Positions 57,632 to 64,000 of a stretch of DNA of 64,000 nucleotides are shown here, one piece after another. Made by a program: the position numbers and the translations under genes. The notes beneath the pieces are model-generated. The model was given only the letters and a program-made list of their open reading frames with translations. It was not told where the DNA came from and searched no databases. Numbering within the stretch: position 1 is the first letter of the stretch; every line of letters starts with the position of its first letter. The stretch is taken from positions 23,153,969 to 23,217,968 of the forward strand of contig NC_081142.1 in the NCBI RefSeq assembly GCF_958295425.1, in the 5' to 3' direction. The stretch is from Solea solea. Its lineage: Eukaryota; Chordata; Actinopteri; Pleuronectiformes; Soleidae.

Positions 57632-58419
57632 GGGTCGCGTTAACCGAATATTTTCCGTCATTGACCGTTTTTTTTAAACGGTGACGGAAAAATCTGAGAG
57701 CCATCCGTCATTTTGACAGATTGCAATTCACACCCCTGACCACTTGGTTGTGAAGAGCATATTACAGTAAGTTGAAAGAAAAGAAGAAAAATGTCACGGC
57801 ATTTGAGTGTCAGAAGTTTCTTTAAAAAGCCCAAAAACTATGTTGATAAAAGAGGTGAAAAAAGAGGGATAGATGCAGATGAAGGACAAACTCAGCCCTT
57901 GGCCTCAGCGGAGCGAGGAAGCGGCAGTAAGGAGGTTAGGCGACTTCAGTGGGAGCGGGAGTTCTCCTGGCTGAGGAGGGCGGATAGAAAAATGTTGTGC
58001 GACAAAATAAAGATTCCCATCGGAGAATCTGAGCATAATTTCTGACCTGGACACCGTACTCAATGCATCTCGCTATCCTTATAGTGCTGACAGCGTGTTA
58101 AAGAGCTATGGACAGGAGGCTTTGGAGCGCGTCTGTGACCGGTGCAGCTGATCCACTGGTGCTGAAGGAGCGCATGTTGCGGGGGTTCCTACCACGCGCA
58201 ACTACGCGCAAGCAGGCACGCGATTTAAGTCCATGTGGACCAGGAGGAAGGTGTGAGACTGTGCGTTTAGGCCACAGGTGAACTGTTCATATTCACCGCA
58301 ATATGAACAATGCAATTGAATATGTCATTATTATCATTTAAAGTGACCGGTAAAAATTGATTATGACGGGATTTTTATGACCCTGTCAGTCAAAATGAAA
58401 AAATCTAGCGCAACCTCTG
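57629..58419 (+). mobile_element. Internally deleted hAT element inserted in a TA microsatellite
   Basis: Terminal inverted repeats: left CAGGGGTCGCGTTA, right (inverted) CAGAGGTTGCGCTAG. An 8-bp ATATATAT on each side fits the hAT 8-bp target duplication, although the TA context makes this uninformative. Just inside the left end is a hairpin (TTTTCCGTCA...TGACGGAAAA). The 791 bp contains only the 5' part of a transposase gene (57791-58045) and a frameshifted remnant after it; the catalytic domain is deleted. Confidence 0.8.
57791..58045 (+). pseudogene. Truncated hAT transposase N-terminus with partial TTF-type zinc finger
   Basis: An 84-codon frame opens with MSRHLSVRSFFKKPKN, a basic start typical of hAT transposases of the ZNF862-like group. 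Residues 54-72 (WEREFSWLRRADRKMLCDK) match the beginning of a TTF-type zinc finger (W-x-EF-x-WL ... KMLCD), with the first zinc-binding cysteine kept. The following cysteine and histidines are missing, because the frame ends at 58045 soon after. Downstream, another frame carries VLNASRYPYSADSVLKSYGQ before further stops. There is no catalytic or dimerisation domain, so it cannot make an active transposase. Confidence 0.65.
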
Positions 58420-58560
58420 ATATATATATACATACATATATGTGTGTGTGTATATATATGTATATACACACACACACACACACACACATGCATACATATA
58501 TATCTATACATATAAATATATATACATATACATATACACATATATACATATATGTATATA
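58420..58560. repeat. (TA)n/(CA)n tract, right part
   Basis: Continuation of the microsatellite split by the hAT insertion: TA, GT, CA and CATA blocks. Confidence 0.95.
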
Positions 58561-58845
58561 TTAAATTAAGGATATTTACGACTATAAATATGGTGACATT
58601 CTGCTATAACACAAATTAAGGGTGACTTTTTCAATATAAATTTGCCAATTCCATGGATTTTTTTTAATCAATATACTTTATCTAATATTTATAAATAATA
58701 AAATAAATATATAAATATAAATAATATAAGACCACAGAGAATGTTCATGGATGTTGTGAAAGAGGATATGAGGACAGTTGGTGGAACAGAAGAGGACACA
58801 ACGGAGAGGACAAGATGGAGGCAGATCATGCGCTTTAGCGACCCC
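58561..58845. other. No gene recognised
   Basis: AT-rich, with a TAAATA-rich stretch at 58681-58727. Confidence 0.45.
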
Positions 58846-58966
58846 TAAAGGGAGCCTAATGAACAGCCTTTAAAACCAGGAAAAGTCATCACTGATACTT
58901 TATCACAAAATAAAAAATCTGAGACAATATCTTGTCTCGTGTCGCGATATTGATACTGTATAATAT
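58846..58966 (-). mobile_element. Dispersed repeat, family G, copy 2 (inverted)
   Basis: TTTAAAACCAGGAAAAGTCA and ACAATATCTTGTCTCGTGTC are the reverse complements of blocks at 45460-45525. Confidence 0.6.
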
Positions 58967-59828
58967 TATATATATTACATTAGATTATTGCTGATTGAAG
59001 TTTCCTCAATAATCATGTGTCAAGTTTAGCCTGGACCTGGTTTACGTGCTCGTCCTCCTCAGGCTACAGACGTCTCTGAGTGTCAGTGTCAGCTCTGCGA
59101 GAGTCTAAAACACCGTCTTCATCAGCGATTTCCTCCCTTGCGTCTCTTCTCGTTCTCTGCTTTAAAACAGACACAATCCTTCGCTGTGGAAGTGAGACGA
59201 GCGTTTGATTGACAGACGAGTTGGTTGAAGTTGAGGTGGTTAACGGCAGCCGAGCAAAAAGAGACGCGACCTGAGCCTGCCCTCACAGGAGCTCTCTGTG
59301 TATTCATAAAAGTGCTATAATCATTTTTCAGCAGCTGAAGTCACGCACAGACGCAGAAGCTGGCTCTGAGCAACAGGACGAGCGTGTGATATATCCCACT
59401 ATTACAACACACAAACAAGGTAGTAAATAAGGAATGGTTTTAGACCGTTTTCTTTTTCTTTATGAGTCCAAGTGTTCAAACCTCATAGTTCGCTTCAGTG
59501 ATGCACACCTGACACAGGCTGGGATACATTGTTTCATTTTTCAGCTTGGTTCGCTTCACGCTCACAAAGACAAAACCTCAAAAAGACGATAAATTGTGAA
59601 CAAATGTCATTTGTATGAAAGTGCGGCACAGTTATTGACCTTCAGGTGCGGTTTTAAATCAAAGAAGAAGCAAATCCTACATCGCGGAGCAGTGACAGTT
59701 TATATTCAAGTGGAGCATGTGCTCAGACAATAAGTGTTCTGTATTTATGTTGTACTCAAAGTACTTTACACTTCACGTTTTTCAAGCATTCACAACCACT
59801 TCACACATTCATATTCACTGTACTGGTT
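58967..59828. other. No gene recognised
   Basis: 59060-59340 is unique and GC-balanced. No exon supported. Confidence 0.4.
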
Positions 59829-59990
59829 CCCATTCACGGTCCTAATTTTTGAAGTGGCCGGTGCGTTCAAATCAGTCAAAGAAAATTGGCTCGGAACCAA
59901 AACATAGTGGTTCTTCCAGCCCGGACTGTGACATCATCAGTGGGTGTGTCATATTCTGGGCTGTTCAGACGAGCGGAAAAAAGTAGATTC
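59829..59990 (+). mobile_element. Probable MITE-like repeat
   Basis: GGCTCGGAACCAAAACATAG, TGGTTCTTCCAGCCCGGACT, GTGACATCATCAGTGGGTGT and CTGGGCTGTTCAGACGAG recall a non-autonomous fish element with GGTTCC-type ends. The right end was not identified. Confidence 0.4.
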
Positions 59991-60195
59991 AAGAATCAAG
60001 GTCTGTTCATTCATGACATGAGATTGTACAAGGTAGTGAAAAGTAAAATTGTGATACGCCTCCCTGTGTTAAAACAAGATAAAAAAAATGTGTTTAAATT
60101 TAAATAAAGATAGAAATACAGGTAAATAAAAAGTGAAGTAGATTAGAATATAAATAAAACTGTACCCAAGAAAAGATAAGAGCTAGCTCATTTAC
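59991..60195. other. No gene recognised
   Basis: AT-rich unique DNA. Confidence 0.4.
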
Positions 60196-60358
60196 GTAAG
60201 GTGCAAATCGCCAAAATGTCTATAACATCTTCCCACCAAGTTTCGGGAAATTGTAATAATAAATAATAAATAAATAATAAATAATCGGAAGGATAACAGT
60301 ACTAATTCCTGCCAGAAGCTGTTTGGGCCCCTGCCATCCGTGGCTCGGGCCCTAATAA
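60196..60358 (-). mobile_element. Dispersed teleost repeat of the GGGCCCGAGC type, copy 2
   Basis: Ends GTGGCTCGGGCCCTAATAAG, the reverse complement of the start of the copy at 2287. AATAATAAATAAATAAT at 60255-60285 corresponds to the triplet tract of copy 1. Confidence 0.5.
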
Positions 60359-61420
60359 GTACACAAACTGTACAAAAAACTGTACACAAGAACATGATCC
60401 AGCTACATAGATGTACACATGTATAACATGTAACCTCGTAGAGGAAGAGTGGAGACAAAGGTCCGGTTTGTTGTGTTTACTTCCACCTGAGTAACGCGGC
60501 GTTAAGTCCTCCCACTTTGGTTCCTCTTAAACTGGCGTGAATGTTCTGAGGTTCTGAGACTCCAGAACAGCACAAGAACCAGAGCAAGAGCCAGAACCAG
60601 AACCGTGTCTGTCTGAAAGCACTAACAGAAACAAGTCTAAATAAATTAACTAAAGTGGTTTTGTTTTTTATCATTTTAGGTTTTTATCCACATGGATACA
60701 GCGTTTTGGGAGTTGCTTATTCCGGCGCAGGATCGTCTACCTGTTCTGACTGAAACTCGATTACTTTCTCCTCCTGTTATAATAGAGAGCTCACGGAGCT
60801 CCTCCTCCTCCTCCTCCTCCTCCTCCTGACAGGGAACATGTTGCTCTTCTTTGTGGGTGTCAGTGTTTTAACACTTTGACCGAGCGGCCTACAACGTTGT
60901 TCACCAACACTCCCATTTCTCTTCTCTTAACTCTGATGGATTCCCTTCAAAGGTCATCCCTGTCATTATCAGAGGCCTTTGGTTGCGCGTGTCTTTGAAG
61001 ATTTCCATCTCTCGCGCTGACGCGTCGCCTCCTGAAGCGTCTGAGATGAAATATTTTAATGATGACACAGCAGCGTCTGTGTTTTTGTGTTTCCTCCCGA
61101 AACGACCGTCTCACTTCACACACTTTGAACCTTTCATTTCTCACACAACCACGAACAAACGCGGCAAAGATAACTTCATCTGATCCGGGCAAACATTCCT
61201 CAACATTAAAAACACATGATCTTGAACTGACTCTGACCCAGCTGAGTTTGGGAGATAATTTCTTCAAGGGCAGAGACTGATCCTCATTAGCATGGGAACA
61301 AATTAGTCCAACCAGGCTTATGGACGGTTATAACCCCGAGCATCTGGTTTGTGAACCCAATGAATCTAATAAAGAAGCAGTCAGGGGTTATGCTCCACAG
61401 ATAATCTTTTATTTTAGAAT
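60359..61420. other. No gene recognised; (CTC)n at 60799-60827
   Basis: 60566-60606 has AGAACCAGAGC/AGAACCAG repeats. 60799-60827 has nine CTC triplets. 60947-61280 has overlapping frames of 66-106 codons on both strands without domains. Confidence 0.4.
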
Positions 61421-61450
61421 TTCTTTGGCCATGTGGCCTTCATCAGTGTG
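61421..61450 (-). other. Hammerhead-ribozyme-like core, decayed
   Basis: The minus strand reads CTGATGAAGGCCACATGGCC followed by AAAGAAA. CTGATGA, a short GGCC stem-loop and a purine-rich GAAA-like box is the order of a hammerhead catalytic core, as carried by Penelope-like retroelements. The G of the GAAA box appears mutated, and stems I and III are not evident. A coincidental match or another repeat is equally possible. Confidence 0.25.
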
Positions 61451-61769
61451 TTGTAAGAAATCGATTCATCGTGCACTTCAAGCGGTAGCTGTAAATTATG
61501 TGCATGAAACCGGTTACAGCGGAGGATTGGTTGTTTGGAATGGAACGGACGCAGCACAGTGGCGGCACCGAACATCTGTGATGTATTAATGCAGAGACAG
61601 TGTCCTTAATATTGTCCTCTTTTTACGTTCCAAGTGAGGAACCGTATATGAAATATGAGCAGCACATCTACCCGGGCTGCGTGTCAGATCAGAGATGGAT
61701 TATAGTGTCCACTGATGACACTTTGGCCAAGCGGGGAGGAGGAGAAGGAGGATTATACTTGCAAAAGCT
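61451..61769. other. No gene recognised
   Basis: Unique DNA. Confidence 0.4.
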
Positions 61770-62150
61770 TTAGGACTGAGTCACACTCATGTCCACGTTT
61801 CCACAGTGGTCCGCGAGGATCCGCGTGACGTGAATATCATCCTCGTGCTCCCTGTGGCACAACAACTTCCCAGTCCAGTTAGTCATGCACTTTTCTTCCA
61901 TGGAGACAACGAAGAAGACGGTAAGGACGGTCCGAGGGCAAGAAATCATGCAAGATCGAGTGCACATGCGTGAAATCCTTGTCTGACATGGATCCTCATT
62001 TTACTGTGTACGTGCGTATATATGTACGTGCTTTCTGTCTACGTAAAGAATGGAATGCATGTCAGTATCGTTTCTGAACTTCCTGGTACAGCAGGACATC
62101 AAAATCCCAGAATAACCTTCTGAATTGTACCAAACTAAAGCCTCAACACA
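61770..62150 (+). mobile_element. Probable dispersed repeat
   Basis: AGTTAGTCATGCACTTTTCT, TGACATGGATCCTCATTTTA, TATATATGTACGTGCTTTCT and TTCTGAACTTCCTGGTACAG recall a fish element in the same order. Ends unknown. Confidence 0.35.
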
Positions 62151-62214
62151 CGACAACTTCACGGTTTGCCTTAAAGATAGGGTGGGAGATTATTTTTCTT
62201 AGCTTTAAACATTC

Positions 62215-62410
62215 AAAGAGACAGTTGCAGAAAAAGGTGCAGCCAACAAAAGACAGTTTTGGGGAGAAGCTACTGCTGCAGAGCGATCCGAGACCAGTGT
62301 GAACGTCGGTGCTGCGTTTGAACGGTGGCGACAACTGAAAGCCCAGAAAGGGCTGCAAAGTGACGCCATGGTGGCGCGGTTTCTACTGCACTGGCAAGTT
62401 AACTTTATGT
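62215..62410 (+). pseudogene. Fragment of an ORF carried by a dispersed fish element (RWRQLK motif)
   Basis: One frame, from about 62277 to 62419, reads ERSETSVNVGAAFERWRQLK then AQKGLQSDAMVARFLLHW. I recall this motif (VNIGxAFxRWRxL...SDAxMAxFLLDR) from the N-terminal part of uncharacterised fish proteins derived from a repeated element. In those, FLLDR is followed by a splice donor GTAAGTTAAC. Here the same place reads GCAAGTTAAC, so the donor is mutated to the GC type and the frame runs on to a TGA at 62417. The upstream start (MAEPAKK-like) is missing in this copy but seen at 40915. Function unknown. Confidence 0.45.
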
Positions 62411-62564
62411 CTTTGTGATCTTTTGAGATTATCCGTGTTCTTTGCACATTCCTGTGCTCTGGAGGCGTAGCGTCTGGTGGGGAAGTCTGAAGAAAGGGGC
62501 TCAGACTTAATTTCATCCAAATGTAGCCTGCTCCAACAGTTTTTCCAGGATCGCCAACCCTACA
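62411..62564. other. Probable continuation of the dispersed element
   Basis: GTTTTTCCAGGATCGCCAAC near its end leads directly into the next repeat. No coding sequence. Confidence 0.3.
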
Positions 62565-62600
62565 TTTAAGGTCCAGTGTGTGAGAATTAGTAATTAATCT
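62565..62600 (+). mobile_element. Dispersed teleost repeat (GGTCCAGTGTGT type), start fragment
   Basis: TTTAAGGTCCAGTGTGTGAG followed by AATTAG matches the left end of the family seen at 40163. Confidence 0.45.
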
Positions 62601-63289
62601 AATCTACTGTTAAGACTGCAGAATGCAACAGTCTGAGGACACCTCCAAAAGTCAAGGAACAGAAGGGATTTAAAGAATTTGCCATTTCCTCTTTCTTTCT
62701 TCATTTGTTCCTGCTCCTGCATTCTTCTTTGTTTGTCTTGAGTGTTTTTGCTTCAAGTCTCAAAATGCACATGAAACACTTGTCTTATGTTGGATGTTGA
62801 TCTCTCAGATGTTGCGTAGTTGTCTCACTGACTTTCTGTTGAAACAGGCCACACTGTCGTCCTCCACATAACTTTGCAGGTGAAATAGGTGAGTTTTTCA
62901 CTATTTATGTGAGACACAAAGCACTCCGAATGATTTAAATAAGGATGGGTGGCTAAATTAATATGTTCAATTTCATTGAATGAAGTCAGAACAATTACAA
63001 CCATGATCAAAAATGCTCAGGGTGGTGTTTGGCCTCTAAGAAAATCCATCATCCTGTGTCGTTCCTAAGCGTGAAAGCCAACGTTTAACTGAAAATGCAG
63101 GCGAGTTTAGGGGAATTGAGAGTCAAACTGTGAATGTTTTTTATAGTTAATGAATGTCTGAACTGCCCCTCACACACGGCGAGAAAAACATGACAATCTG
63201 TAGAAAGTAATTTGTTTCGAGCCTAACGAGAATTGCCATGTTTGGTGATCAATTCCCACTTGCTGCTACAATTCATTTAAGCACCTGTG
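62601..63289. other. No gene recognised
   Basis: Unique DNA with TTTCTTTC runs near 62690. Confidence 0.4.
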
Positions 63290-63320
63290 ACCCCCCCCCC
63301 CCACACACACACACACACAC
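63290..63320. repeat. Poly-C/(CA)n microsatellite
   Basis: About 12 C followed by nine CA units. Confidence 0.95.
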
Positions 63321-63515
63321 TGGTTTCAATGACTTCAGAGGACACTGCATTAACTTACAATCATTTCCTGGAGACTAAGTCTAATCTTAACCATTATTTC
63401 TACTGGCCTAATCATTGTTATGTTTCATTTATGGGACATGATTTTTGTCCCCATAATGACTGTATAGACAGATTGAGGTCCCAACAACACAAGGAAAACC
63501 AGGTACACACACACA
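63321..63515 (+). mobile_element. Dispersed teleost repeat (GACTTCAGAGGACACT type)
   Basis: TGACTTCAGAGGACACTGCA, TCATTTCCTGGAGACTAAGT, then GGGACATGATTTTTGTCCCC and TGACTGTATAGACAGATTGA. These blocks are ordered as in a repeat frequently seen next to CA microsatellites in fish. GGGACA...TGTCCC is a short hairpin within it. Confidence 0.55.
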
Positions 63516-63524
63516 CTTCATTTT

Positions 63525-63640
63525 CTATTGCTTATCCTGTTAAGTGTGGCGGGGAAACTGAAGCCAGTCCCAGCCGACGTACGGTGAAAGGCAGCGTACA
63601 ACCCGGCGTTATGAGAACCAGCCATTCACACACACACTTC
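63525..63640 (+). mobile_element. Dispersed teleost repeat, family D, fragment 3
   Basis: CTTATCCTGTTAAGTGTGGC, then GAAGCCAGTCCCAGCCGACG and GTGAAAGGCAGCGTACAACC, the left part of the repeat whose right part is at 12160-12345. Confidence 0.55.
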
Positions 63641-64000
63641 TCATCTGATTCTGATTCAACAACCATAATAACATGTTATCAGTTGTGATAAATGTTTTTA
63701 AAGATCCATCACATGCAGTCCAGGTGTATCATTTTCTGGATCAGACTAAGTATTCACCACCTCCGGGGACATGTCCTCAGGTCACCAACACGGTCCACTT
63801 GTCGTCAGTCATCAGTTTTGTGTCTCTTGTGATTTCCCAGAACTTCCTTTAATCCCGTGTTAGTCTGCAGAGCCGTTATTCTGAAGCATCGCAGAGGCCT
63901 CTTCCTTTTTCATTCACTCGTTCTCTTCCATTTAGCGGGGGCATCCTGTACAGCGAAGCGTCTGCGTGCGTCACTGAGGGATGCCGATGTCCCTTCATGA
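63641..64000. other. No gene recognised
   Basis: Unique DNA to the window edge. I see nothing to annotate. Confidence 0.4.

Overview
The window looks like gene-poor nuclear DNA from a ray-finned fish, most likely a teleost. The evidence is the set of dispersed repeats: tRNA-derived SINEs with intact A and B boxes, decayed L2/Rex-like reverse transcriptases, Tc1/mariner relics, hAT relics with BED- or TTF-type zinc fingers, TTAA-flanked piggyBac-like MITEs, and many CA, TA, GA and AAT microsatellites. I found no complete protein-coding gene, no rRNA or genuine tRNA gene, no operon and no CRISPR array. Family identities rest on recalled teleost repeat consensus sequences, not on a search.

Layout. 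1-5 kb: a 30-bp minisatellite cut by the window edge, then mostly unique DNA, a SINE and a repeat carrying an (ATT)n tract. 5.3-5.4 kb, minus strand: the best coding candidate, a 94-nt exon with a good Kozak context, a signal-peptide-like product and a GTGAGT donor. 5.7-15 kb: several MITEs, three of them piggyBac-like. 17-21 kb: LINE, Tc1 and hAT relics. 21-31 kb: mostly unidentified DNA, with SINEs, a MITE copy and a LINE reverse-transcriptase relic. 32-33 kb: a (CAG)n tract between two opposed splice-donor-like sites, then a Tc1-like element with a smaller element inside it. 35.1-37.6 kb: a duplicated block carrying two related TTGG-rich minisatellites. 39-41.8 kb: a 22-bp array and a 320-bp TA/CA tract. 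42.7-44.5 kb: a local duplication. 47.0 kb: a second locus of the 30-bp minisatellite. 52.8-53.7 kb: a transposon nest inside inverted-repeat arms. 55.2-55.6 kb: a 32-bp array. 57.5-58.6 kb: an internally deleted hAT element inside a TA microsatellite. 61-64 kb: relics of dispersed elements.

Nothing here forms a multi-gene system. The interest lies in the history of the repeats (nested insertions, duplicated minisatellites, repeat families shared between loci), one possible first exon, and a few unique stretches that could be conserved non-coding elements. I did not find a convincing undescribed biological system.
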